Positions 6,650 to 13,825 of a DNA stretch of 21,834 nt are shown here, in pieces. Each line of letters begins with the position of its first letter. Within the stretch, counting starts at the first letter, position 1. The translations under genes and the position numbers were made by a program. The notes under the pieces are model-generated. The model ran no database searches. It was not told the DNA's origin and saw nothing but the letters and a program-made list of their open reading frames with translations. This stretch comes from Deltaproteobacteria bacterium (lineage in GTDB: Bacteria; Desulfobacterota; Desulfobulbia; Desulfobulbales; VMSU01), in assembly GCA_021789795.1 (NCBI GenBank), contig JAJYJA010000020.1, positions 1 to 21,834 of the forward strand. Direction: 5' to 3'.

Positions 6650-8758
6650 ATGCCGCCTAACTTCGTCTTGCCAGAATATATCGCCCTGATGGAAGGCTTG
6701 CTTGGCGGCCAGAACGGCCCGGCCCGGCCCTTCTGGAAGGCCTTGAGCTTCGCGGTGGACGCCCATCAGGGCCAGGTGCGCAAGTCGGGCGAGCCCTACA
6801 TCAGCCATCCCTGTCGGGTGGCCCAGATCCTGGTGCAGGAGTTGGAGGTGACCGACCCGGAGACCCTGGCCGCCGCCATCCTGCACGACACCATCGAGGA
6901 CGTGCCGGGGGTGACCCAGGAGGTGATCGGCGAGCATTTTGGCCGCCACATCGAGGCCATCGTCGATGGCTGCACCAAGGTCGGTCAGTTCGCCGGCGAC
7001 CGCCAGGCCTTCTCCAAGCAGGTGCACCGTAAGATCTTCTCCGGGGCCGCCTCCCGGGTCGAGGTGATGCTGATCAAGATGGCGGACCGCCTCCACAACA
7101 TGCGCACCATGGACTCCATGCCCAAGGACAAGCGCCAGCGGATCGCCGAGGAGACCTTGAACATCTACGCCCCCATGTCCCGGATCATGGGGATCTTCGA
7201 GTTGAAGCGGGAGTTGTACAACCTGGCCATCACCTATAAATTTCCCCGGCAGAGTCATAAGCTTAAATCCTATATCGACAAGCTGGCCCGCGATCCCCGG
7301 GTGGAGGCCATCCGGGGGCGCATCCGGGCCGAGCTTGAGCAGTCGTGGATCTCCGCCGAGATCTACGTGGTGGTCAAGGGGCTGTGGGCCTACTTCGACG
7401 CCGCCAACCAGAGCCTGCGCAAGGAGATCGAGACCCCGCTCGAGATTATCGTGGCGGTCGCCGACGTCCAGTCCTGCTACCGGACCATGGGGGTGGTCAA
7501 CCAGCTCTATCCGCCCATCCCCACCAGCATCCGTGATTTCATCGCCAACCCCAAGCCCACCGGCTACCAGAGCCTGCACGCCCGGGCCAACATCGACGGC
7601 CAGAACTGCCTGTTCAAGTTCCGCACCAACCACATGTACCGGACGGGCCGCATCGGGCTGATTAGGATGTGGCTCGACCGCCGCCAGGGGGGGCCGTCGG
7701 CCTACGAGGAAGAGATCCGGGAGATCTTCGACACCCTAAGCGAGGAGGAGCTTTCCTACACCGACGCCATCGCCGCCTCCGGGGTCCGCGAGATCTACAC
7801 CTTTACCCCCAAGGGCGAGCGGATCTGCCTGCCCAAGCAGAGCACGGTGCTCGACTTCGCCTTCAAGGTGCACTCCGAGATCGGCCGTCACTGCGTGGCC
7901 GGGCTGATCGGCGGCCATCGGGTGGATATCCGTCATGTCTTGAAGGACGGCGACCGGGTGGAGATCATCACCCGCAGGCAGCAGAGCCAGTTCGAGCCCG
8001 AGATGATCGAGCTCTGCCAGACGGTGAAGGCGCGCTCCCTGCTGGTCAAGATGTTCCGCGATCAGCGCCTGGCCCTGGCCCGGGAGATCGGGGCCTCCCT
8101 CCTCCGCCAGGAGCTGAAGCGCTACGGCATTCCCCGGGAGATCCTGGAGCGCGAGGAGGCGACGGCGGTGGCGGAGCACTTCGATCTGGAGTCCATGGCC
8201 GCCCTCTACGAGGAGGTGGGCAGCGGCCAGATCCCCTTGCGGGCGGCGGTGCTGTTCGTCCGCGACACCCTCTACGGCGGCAAGAAGCACCTGGAGCCAC
8301 CCACCGGGGCCTTGAACCAGATCTTCCTAAGCACCCTGGACCCGGCCTGCGTCAAGCTGTCGCGCTGCTGCTCGCCCATCCCCACCGAGAAGAACCTCTA
8401 CGGCCTGTTAAGTCCGCGTGGCCTGTCGGTGCACCGTAAGGAATGCGTCAAGATGCGCTCCTTGAACCTGCAACGGGAGGACGTGGTGGAGTTGAAGTGG
8501 CGGCTTAGGGAGACCCTGGTCAACCGGCCCCAGACCATCGTCTTCCTGAAGGTGGCAAGCCGCAACCGTCTGTTGATGATCCTGGGCGTGGCGCCCCTGG
8601 AGATGCGGATCCACGACATCCTCTTGGTCTCCCGGCGCGACGACGGCACCTCGGTGTGGCAGATCAACTTCGAGGTGGAAAATCTCTTGGAACTAAAGAA
8701 CGTGCTTGGCCACTTCGACAAGACCGGACTGAGTTACGAGCTGGCCCTGGAGCAATAA
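6650..8758 (+). CDS. RelA/SpoT homologue: intact ppGpp hydrolase motifs, degenerate synthetase domain
   Basis: 702 residues from the ATG at 6650; a TTG three codons earlier is possible, and no clear Shine-Dalgarno helps decide. Residues about 25-200 are the HD hydrolase domain with RKSGEPYISHP (His53), ILHDTIED (His79, Asp80, Glu83, Asp84) and ADRLHNMRT (Asn150), all as in active (p)ppGpp hydrolases. Residues about 230-345 are the synthetase domain. It keeps SCYRTMG, YIA-like FIANPKPTGYQSLH (298-310) and an FRT. However, the conserved Asp and Arg of DxxAxR align with Thr262 and Ile267, and the catalytic Glu of the ExQIRT motif aligns with Leu321. A TGS domain (about 380-442), helical region, RCC zinc-finger-like segment (571-601) and C-terminal ACT domain (about 628-700) follow. 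The protein probably degrades but does not make (p)ppGpp; this is inferred from the residues. Confidence 0.9.
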   Translation: MPPNFVLPEYIALMEGLLGGQNGPARPFWKALSFAVDAHQGQVRKSGEPYISHPCRVAQILVQELEVTDPETLAAAILHDTIEDVPGVTQEVIGEHFGRHIEAIVDGCTKVGQFAGDRQAFSKQVHRKIFSGAASRVEVMLIKMADRLHNMRTMDSMPKDKRQRIAEETLNIYAPMSRIMGIFELKRELYNLAITYKFPRQSHKLKSYIDKLARDPRVEAIRGRIRAELEQSWISAEIYVVVKGLWAYFDAANQSLRKEIETPLEIIVAVADVQSCYRTMGVVNQLYPPIPTSIRDFIANPKPTGYQSLHARANIDGQNCLFKFRTNHMYRTGRIGLIRMWLDRRQGGPSAYEEEIREIFDTLSEEELSYTDAIAASGVREIYTFTPKGERICLPKQSTVLDFAFKVHSEIGRHCVAGLIGGHRVDIRHVLKDGDRVEIITRRQQSQFEPEMIELCQTVKARSLLVKMFRDQRLALAREIGASLLRQELKRYGIPREILEREEATAVAEHFDLESMAALYEEVGSGQIPLRAAVLFVRDTLYGGKKHLEPPTGALNQIFLSTLDPACVKLSRCCSPIPTEKNLYGLLSPRGLSVHRKECVKMRSLNLQREDVVELKWRLRETLVNRPQTIVFLKVASRNRLLMILGVAPLEMRIHDILLVSRRDDGTSVWQINFEVENLLELKNVLGHFDKTGLSYELALEQ

Positions 8759-8813
8759 CCATCAGGTCGTCGCGGGCGGGCCTGGCGTCTTGCCTTTTCA
8801 CCTCCATCTTGCC

Positions 8814-10130
8814 ATGCAAACCGAATACGTCGCCTCGGGCGACTACCAAATCAACGCCGGCGGCCATCTGCTCAAGGCCCTGCTCGGCTCCTGCGTCGGG
8901 GTGGCCATCTTTGACCCGGAGGCAAGGGTCGGGGGGATAATCCACCTGCTGCTGCCGGAGCCCCCCAGCCCTGGCAGCGACTGGTCGCCGAGCAGTCACG
9001 CCACCACCGGCCTGCCGCTGTTCATCGCCGCCCTGCTCAAGGCGGGGGCCAGGCGGGAGAACCTGCGGGCGGTGGTGGCGGGCGGCGCCCTGTTCGGCGA
9101 CCTCTCGGAGCGGGACATCGCCTTGAATATCGGGGGCCGTTGCATAGACCGGGTGCACGCCGTCCTGCGGGAATACCAGATCCCCATAATTCAGGAGGAG
9201 TCCTGCGGTCTGGCCAGCTCCACCCTGCAACTCGACACCGACACCTGGCGGACGGCAATCACCACCCATTTCGAGCTCAAGCCGTTCGCTGTCCCGCCGG
9301 TTAAACCAGACCGCGAAGAGCTTAACGCCGCTATCGCCGCCGTCGCCCCCATCCCTCAGACGGCGGTGACCATCCTCAACCTCCTGGCCGACGAGCGCTG
9401 CCAGCCCGCCGAGCTGATCCGCCTGATCGAAACCGACCAGGTCCTGGCCGCCAAGACCTTGAGCCTGTGCCACTCCGCCGCCTTTGGGCGGCAGCCGCCG
9501 GTCGAGTCGATCGACAAGGCGGTCTTGATCCTGGGACAAGGCCATCTCCTTTCCCTGGTGGCCACGGCGGCGGTCGATTCCCTGCTCTCCACCCGGCAGG
9601 CCGGCTACGCCCTGCAAAAGGGCGGGCTTTACAAGCACGCCCTGGCCGTGGCCCACGCCGCCAAGACCATTGCCCAGCGCACCGGCCTGGTCAGTCCAGG
9701 GCTCGCCTACGCCGCCGGGTTGCTGCACGACGTGGGCAAGGTGGGCCTGGATCGCTTTTTCGCCGCCCGGCTGCCCCTGTTTTACCAAAGGCACAACGGC
9801 GAGGGCCTGATCGGCCTCGAACGCCAGTTCCTGGGCATGGATCACCAGGAGGCGGGTTTGCTGCTCGCCGGGCAGTGGGGTCTGCCCGAGTCCATCGGCC
9901 AGGCCATCGGTTTTCATCATCAGCCGGAGCGGGAGCTGAAACACCAGACGCTGGTCGCCTTGGTTTCGCTTGGCGACCTCTTGGCCTCCCGCTACCTCTC
10001 CGGGGTGGCGATCCATGCCTCGGACGGAGATTTGCCCCTGTCCTCCCGGCTCGCCCGGCTGGGCATCGCCGCCGACCAGCTTCCCGAGCTAATCGAGGCG
10101 GTGCCTTGGGGGGCGATCATGTATCGTTAG
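8814..10130 (+). CDS. CheD-HDOD fusion protein
   Basis: 438 residues from the ATG at 8814; a TTG at 8790 would add eight residues and neither start has a clear ribosome binding site. Residues about 1-150 are CheD-like: LGSCVGVAIFDPE with Cys27, then GGIIHLLLP with His44, matching the Cys-His pair of the receptor glutamine deamidase. The Thr usually found six residues before the Cys is Lys21 here. Residues about 170-385 are an HDOD domain with IPQTAVTILNLL, an intact LLHDVGK (His305-Asp306), DHQEAG (His344) and FHHQPE (368-372). CheD tunes chemoreceptors and binds CheC; HDOD proteins act in signalling and motility control, usually without known catalysis. The fusion suggests that receptor modification is tied to another regulator. 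The gene starts 55 bases after the RelA/SpoT-type gene, so co-transcription is possible. Confidence 0.85.
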   Translation: MQTEYVASGDYQINAGGHLLKALLGSCVGVAIFDPEARVGGIIHLLLPEPPSPGSDWSPSSHATTGLPLFIAALLKAGARRENLRAVVAGGALFGDLSERDIALNIGGRCIDRVHAVLREYQIPIIQEESCGLASSTLQLDTDTWRTAITTHFELKPFAVPPVKPDREELNAAIAAVAPIPQTAVTILNLLADERCQPAELIRLIETDQVLAAKTLSLCHSAAFGRQPPVESIDKAVLILGQGHLLSLVATAAVDSLLSTRQAGYALQKGGLYKHALAVAHAAKTIAQRTGLVSPGLAYAAGLLHDVGKVGLDRFFAARLPLFYQRHNGEGLIGLERQFLGMDHQEAGLLLAGQWGLPESIGQAIGFHHQPERELKHQTLVALVSLGDLLASRYLSGVAIHASDGDLPLSSRLARLGIAADQLPELIEAVPWGAIMYR

Positions 10131-10157
10131 CCCCCCCGCCTTTGGTAAAATTCCCGC

Positions 10158-10187
10158 TTGACATGGCCAGCGGCCTAGACCTAGCAT
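10158..10187 (+). promoter_or_regulatory. Candidate promoter of the hemerythrin gene
   Basis: A perfect TTGACA (10158-10163) is followed after 18 bases by TAGCAT (10182-10187). It lies 28 bases after the stop of the CheD-HDOD gene and would give a leader of about 85 nt. The -10 matches the consensus at four of six positions. Confidence 0.45.
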
Positions 10188-10189
10188 GA

Positions 10190-10233
10190 GGCAAGGATCA
10201 GTAGTAGCCTTGCCGCCGGGCTTAGCCCCGGCG
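10190..10233 (+). promoter_or_regulatory. Two adjoining stem-loops in the hemerythrin leader
   Basis: GGCAAGG (10190-10196) pairs perfectly with CCTTGCC (10208-10214). CGCCGGG (10214-10220) pairs perfectly with CCCGGCG (10227-10233), followed by CAGGCCTTCTTCT. The second could act as a weak terminator or attenuator between the upstream gene and hemerythrin. The two stems share base 10214, so they abut or compete for one pair. No known riboswitch was recognised. Confidence 0.4.
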
Positions 10234-10280
10234 CAGGCCTTCTTCTGGGGATGACAACTACCACAAAAGGAGCAGCGGCT

Positions 10281-10688
10281 ATGCCAATCATGAGCTGGAA
10301 AGAGGCCTACAGCGTTGGAATCGCGGAAATCGATCAGCAGCACCGGCGGTTGATCGACCTCATCAACTCCCTGCACGACGCCATGAGCAAGGGCCAGGCC
10401 AAGGCGGTGCTGGGCAAGATCCTGGGCGATCTGGCAAGTTATTGTGCCAATCACTTCGCCACCGAGGAGAAGCTTTTTGACACCCACGGCTACCCGGAGG
10501 GCCCCGACCACAAGGAAAAGCACCGCAAGATGACCTCCAAGGTGCTGGCCCTGCAGCAGCAGTTTGAGCAGGGCAAGGCCACCATCACCCTGGATGTCAT
10601 GGAGTTTCTCCAGCAGTGGCTGGACAAGCATATCCTGGGCACCGACAAGAAATACGGGCCGTTTTTGAATGGCAAGGGGGTACGCTGA
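10281..10688 (+). CDS. Bacteriohemerythrin, single-domain
   Basis: 135 residues, the usual length. The ATG at 10281 is chosen because AAAGGAG lies 8 bases upstream; an in-frame ATG at 10251 lacks this. All seven diiron ligands expected for the family are visible: His21 (DQQHRR), His58 and Glu62 (NHFATEE), His77 and His81 (HKEKH), His117 and Asp122 (KHILGTD). The protein should bind O2 reversibly at a non-heme diiron site in the cytoplasm, where it may store, deliver or scavenge oxygen. It lies directly before the Rrf2-cyd operon, and supplying or buffering O2 for cytochrome bd is a reasonable inference. The 157-base gap after it holds no clear terminator. Confidence 0.95.
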   Translation: MPIMSWKEAYSVGIAEIDQQHRRLIDLINSLHDAMSKGQAKAVLGKILGDLASYCANHFATEEKLFDTHGYPEGPDHKEKHRKMTSKVLALQQQFEQGKATITLDVMEFLQQWLDKHILGTDKKYGPFLNGKGVR

Positions 10689-10781
10689 GTCCGTTACGGA
10701 GCCTTTATGCCGTTTTTGCGGTGAAAAATTAAGAGGTTGTTTGGTGATCACGGCTTAGGGGCCAGGGGGCGTATTTTTTTC

Positions 10782-10811
10782 TTGACAACCTCTAAATAAT
10801 GGGGATAAATA
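10782..10811 (+). promoter_or_regulatory. Promoter of the Rrf2-AAA-DUF4492-cydABX operon
   Basis: A perfect TTGACA (10782-10787) is followed after 18 bases by TAAATA (10806-10811), or after 17 by ATAAAT. Both lie in an AT-rich window within GC-rich surroundings. The -10 region coincides with the left arm of the inverted repeat described next. Predicted transcription starts near 10818, inside the spacer of that repeat. Confidence 0.6.
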
Positions 10812-10835
10812 AGACTAAAAAAATCCTATTTATCC
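10803..10835 (+). promoter_or_regulatory. Perfect 9-bp inverted repeat over the operon promoter, probable operator
   Basis: GGATAAATA (10803-10811) and TATTTATCC (10827-10835) are exact reverse complements separated by 15 bases, ending 10 bases before the Rrf2 start codon. The left arm covers the -10 box. The Rrf2 protein encoded immediately downstream is the obvious candidate to bind here and autoregulate, which would place the whole cyd operon under its control. If transcription started further upstream it could instead act as an RNA hairpin near the start codon. Confidence 0.6.
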
Positions 10836-10845
10836 AATTAAAGAG

Positions 10846-11301
10846 ATGAAGATCACCATGGCGGCGGAATACGCGGTGCGCTGCGTGCTTTATCTTGCGC
10901 AGCAAGGCTCGGATGTCTTGGTAAACCGGCAGGAGATCGCCAGCCAGGCCCGGATCCCCGACTCCTTTCTGACCAAGATCGCCCAAGACCTGGCCCGGGC
11001 CGGGATCATCACCATCAAGCAGGGGGCCAAGGGTGGCTACGCCCTGCACCGGCCGCCCCGGCAGGTCAACATGCTGGAGGTGGTGGAGGCGATCATCGGC
11101 GAGATCAGCCTCAACGAGTGCGTGACCAAGCCCGCCGCCTGTCCGGCGAGTCCGAACTGTGCCGCTAATCTAGTGTGGCAGGAGGCCAGGCGGCGGGTGC
11201 GGGACACCTTGCGGGCCGCCGATTTCGAGTCCCTGGCCCAGGCCGGGGCCTGCGTCTCTCCGTTCCCGCCGCCCCCTTCCCCACCGGAGACCCGGCCATG
11301 A
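10846..11301 (+). CDS. Rrf2-family transcriptional regulator with Fe-S-type Cys triad
   Basis: 151 residues. The start MKITMAAEYAVR matches the typical Rrf2 N-terminus; AAAGAG sits unusually close to this ATG, and Met5 (10858) is an alternative. Residues about 1-75 are the winged helix-turn-helix. The Cys triad is Cys92-x6-Cys99-x5-Cys105, in the place where IscR and NsrR hold their clusters (x5, x5 there). The protein therefore probably carries a [2Fe-2S] or [4Fe-4S] cluster that senses NO, O2 or cluster status. The C-terminal tail from about residue 138 is proline-rich (SPFPPPPSPP) and has no counterpart in typical family members. The stop overlaps the next start (ATGA), and the promoter carries a strong inverted repeat, so autoregulation of the operon including cytochrome bd is likely. 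Confidence 0.88.
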   Translation: MKITMAAEYAVRCVLYLAQQGSDVLVNRQEIASQARIPDSFLTKIAQDLARAGIITIKQGAKGGYALHRPPRQVNMLEVVEAIIGEISLNECVTKPAACPASPNCAANLVWQEARRRVRDTLRAADFESLAQAGACVSPFPPPPSPPETRP

Positions 11302-13532
11302 GCAACTCCGTCCGCAAGCTCCTGCTTCTTGGTTCCGACATCAAGCTCATCAACCTGCCGGTCAAGGAGGTCAGTCTGCTGGCCGAGGGCAGCCTGCCGG
11401 CCTACGGCTACAACCCCGGCGACTTCATCGAGCTGATGGCCGGACAGGTCACGGTCGAGCGGGGGCGCCTGGAGCAGTGCCGTTCCTGGCTGACCGCCAA
11501 CCTGGGCACCCTGGCCCGGCCCCCGGAGGTCAACCACCTGACCTACGGCGAGCCCAAGGAGGTGTATCAGCTCTTCCGCCAGCGTGACCACGGCGTCAGC
11601 CCCGGCCACGGCTGGTTTATGTTCCAGCAGATCCTGCCCCCCGAGGGCCGGAAGCCGGTCTGCAACCAGCTACCGGTGGTAGCGGAGCGGGAACCGGCCT
11701 TGGCCGACAACACCGGGATCATCATCATCGACGACTCGGGCCGGCCCCCCTGCCAGGCCGAGCAGCTCCAGGCGGTGAATCCCCAGGCCTGGGTGATCGC
11801 GCTCGGCATCAGCGTCGCCCACTGGCAGGATTGGGCCGGGCTGTTCAAGGACCGCTTCCACCTCTTCTGCCGGCTGGCCGATCTCGAAACCACCCGCATG
11901 GAGATGGACAGCTCGGTCACCTGGGAGACGGTGGTGGCCATGAGCATCCTGGCCCTGCGCTCACCGGAGGTGGGCCTGTGGGATCAGACCCGCCGGCGTT
12001 TCCGCTGCCACTTAATCGTCGAGATGTTTCCCCACGGCCTCCTCTACCTGGGCCCGGAGGGGGCCTTTTTTAGACAGCGCCCTGGCTGCCTGCCCCAGAA
12101 AAGCTCGCCTCGCCACCAGGGCTCGGTGCCCTGCTACGACACCCTGGTCACCTCGCTTCTGGCCCGTGACTGCTTGGCCAGCGGCAAGCCGCCCTTCTGC
12201 CGCAACTACTTCCACGATTTTTCCCAACGGGTGCTGGCCAACTGGCGGATTCTCCACCAGCAGGGCTACGCCTTTGGCGTGGGCCTTGAGTTGCCCGCCT
12301 TGAACTTCGCCTCCGAGGCCCCGGAGCTGGCCGAGTGTGCCGTCCCCCTGCCTCCCGACCCCTACTTCGTCGAATTGCCCATCCGGGACCGGGAATTCGA
12401 CTCCGCCCTGGAGCTGGTCTCGGGCCAGGCCTGGAACCGCCAGAAGCGGCGGGCGCTCAGGGCCTTCTTCCCCCCGGCGGTTTCCGCCGAGGCCGGGCAG
12501 ACGCCAGGCTGCCTGGACATCGTCATCGACGTCCTCCATCACTTGAAGGAGGAGGTGAGCTGGAAGCGGGGGTTCGAGAAACTGAGGCTCTACCACGTCG
12601 GCAACCTGCGCACCACCGACCCGGCGGAGATCGAGCCGGTGATCACCCTGCAAAACGTCATGGACTCCTACGTGGCACGGGAGAGTTTCCAGCGGCCCCT
12701 GTGCCTGGGGGTCTTCGGCCCCCCCGGCTCGGGCAAGTCCTTCTCGGTCAAGGAGGTGGCCCGGGTCATCGCCCGCAAATTCGCCAGCAATCCCTTCGAG
12801 TTCTACGAGTTCAACATGACCCAGTTTACCGGCCCGGAGGAGATCAACTCGGCCATCGAGCCCATCCGGGCCTCGGTGGCCAAGGGCAAGGTGCCCATCG
12901 TCTTCTGGGACGAGTTCGACTGCCGTTACGATGGCCACGAATTCGGCTACCTGCGCTACTTCCTGCCCTCGATGCAGGACGGGGTGACCTACGTCCACGG
13001 GGTGCCCTACAACATCGGCCGGGCCATATTCGCCTTTGCCGGGGGGGTGAAGTCGAGCTGGGAGGAGATGGAAAAACTGCTCGATCCCGGTGACCAGGAG
13101 GGTCTGCACCGGGCCAAGACCTTGAAGCTGCCGGACTTCATGAGCCGGCTACGGGTGGTGCTGGACATCGACGGCATCGACCTCGACCCCGCCCTCTTCG
13201 CCCCGGCCGCCAGCCGGGAACAGCTGGACGAACTGCGGCGGGTGCTGATGAAGCGGGCCTTCATCATCGCCCACCAGATGGACACCCACTGGAAGAAGGC
13301 GGCCCGCAAGACCTCGGGCCTGCTGCTCCGCCTGCTGCTGGCCGAGTACCGGTTCGGGGCCCGCTCCATCGAGGCGGTGATCGAGGCCAGCGGCGCCGCC
13401 GACCGCCTGGTGTACGGCCTGCCGGAGTTGATCGCCCCCTCCTCGGCCCGCATCCACGCCGAATGGCGGGTGGACGTAGAGCGGGAGGTGGACCGGATCC
13501 GCAAGGACCGGGGCATCCGGGCGGTGTGGTGA
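11298..13532 (+). CDS. Large AAA+ ATPase of unknown function in the cyd operon
   Basis: 744 residues. The ATG overlaps the Rrf2 stop (ATGA), with GGAG 8 bases upstream. Residues about 465-625 are the AAA+ core: Walker A GPPGSGKS (474-481), Walker B VPIVFWDEFD (Asp538, Glu539) and a possible arginine finger in DFMSRL (Arg617). Residues about 640-735 are a helical lid. The N-terminal 460 residues match no family I can name with confidence. Segments at about 137-250 (IIIIDDSG, then SSVTWETVVAMSIL, then RCHLIVEMFPHGLLYLG) loosely recall the nucleotide end of PfkB-like sugar kinases. No signal peptide or membrane segment is visible. Its fixed place between an Fe-S regulator and cytochrome bd genes suggests a role in assembly, quality control or redox response of the oxidase, but no function is demonstrated by the sequence. 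Confidence 0.85.
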   Translation: MSNSVRKLLLLGSDIKLINLPVKEVSLLAEGSLPAYGYNPGDFIELMAGQVTVERGRLEQCRSWLTANLGTLARPPEVNHLTYGEPKEVYQLFRQRDHGVSPGHGWFMFQQILPPEGRKPVCNQLPVVAEREPALADNTGIIIIDDSGRPPCQAEQLQAVNPQAWVIALGISVAHWQDWAGLFKDRFHLFCRLADLETTRMEMDSSVTWETVVAMSILALRSPEVGLWDQTRRRFRCHLIVEMFPHGLLYLGPEGAFFRQRPGCLPQKSSPRHQGSVPCYDTLVTSLLARDCLASGKPPFCRNYFHDFSQRVLANWRILHQQGYAFGVGLELPALNFASEAPELAECAVPLPPDPYFVELPIRDREFDSALELVSGQAWNRQKRRALRAFFPPAVSAEAGQTPGCLDIVIDVLHHLKEEVSWKRGFEKLRLYHVGNLRTTDPAEIEPVITLQNVMDSYVARESFQRPLCLGVFGPPGSGKSFSVKEVARVIARKFASNPFEFYEFNMTQFTGPEEINSAIEPIRASVAKGKVPIVFWDEFDCRYDGHEFGYLRYFLPSMQDGVTYVHGVPYNIGRAIFAFAGGVKSSWEEMEKLLDPGDQEGLHRAKTLKLPDFMSRLRVVLDIDGIDLDPALFAPAASREQLDELRRVLMKRAFIIAHQMDTHWKKAARKTSGLLLRLLLAEYRFGARSIEAVIEASGAADRLVYGLPELIAPSSARIHAEWRVDVEREVDRIRKDRGIRAVW

Positions 13533-13747
13533 TGGGCCGCCGCCTGGGCCGCATAACCGCCCTTTATCGGGACGGGTTTAGGGAGATGAGACTGGGCCGG
13601 CGGCTGTGGAAGGTGATCTTGATCAAGCTGGTGGTGATCTACCTCCTGGGTCGGTGCTTCTTCCCCGACTACCTGCGGGTGAACTTCGCTAGCGACAAGG
13701 CCCGGGCCGACTCCGTCCTTGCCGCCCTGACCCGTCCGGCCCGCTGA
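13532..13747 (+). CDS. DUF4492 small membrane protein upstream of cydA
   Basis: 71 residues. The ATG shares one base with the stop of the ATPase gene (TGATG), so translation is probably coupled. The sequence has the DUF4492 pattern: a basic N-terminus with ALYRDGFREMRLGRRLW, one membrane segment at about 28-43 (VILIKLVVIYLLGRCFF), then FPDYL and a short polar tail. From memory, DUF4492 genes are regularly found directly before cydA in Bacteroidota, Campylobacterota and relatives. The function is unknown; an assembly or accessory role for cytochrome bd is inferred from this position. Confidence 0.82.
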   Translation: MGRRLGRITALYRDGFREMRLGRRLWKVILIKLVVIYLLGRCFFPDYLRVNFASDKARADSVLAALTRPAR

Positions 13748-13752
13748 CGGAC

Positions 13753-13782
13753 GGCCGGTTCGCCGGCCTGCTCGCCGGCCTG
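13753..13782 (+). promoter_or_regulatory. UUCG-capped hairpin with duplicated 3' arm before cydA
   Basis: GGCCGG (13753-13758) pairs perfectly with CCGGCC (13763-13768) around a TTCG loop. An 11-base segment, TCGCCGGCCTG, occurs at 13760-13770 and again at 13772-13782, so the left arm could pair with either copy. No T-tract follows, which argues against a terminator. It may set an mRNA processing or stability boundary between the regulatory genes and cydA. Confidence 0.5.
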
Positions 13783-13825
13783 ATGCGGAAATTAAAAATC
13801 AACTCAACCAACAGGAGGAATCCGC

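Noticed and set aside
10689..10781. Terminator after hemerythrin near the T-run at about 10773-10780
   Set aside because: Only a 3-4 bp stem precedes the T-run, too weak to call.
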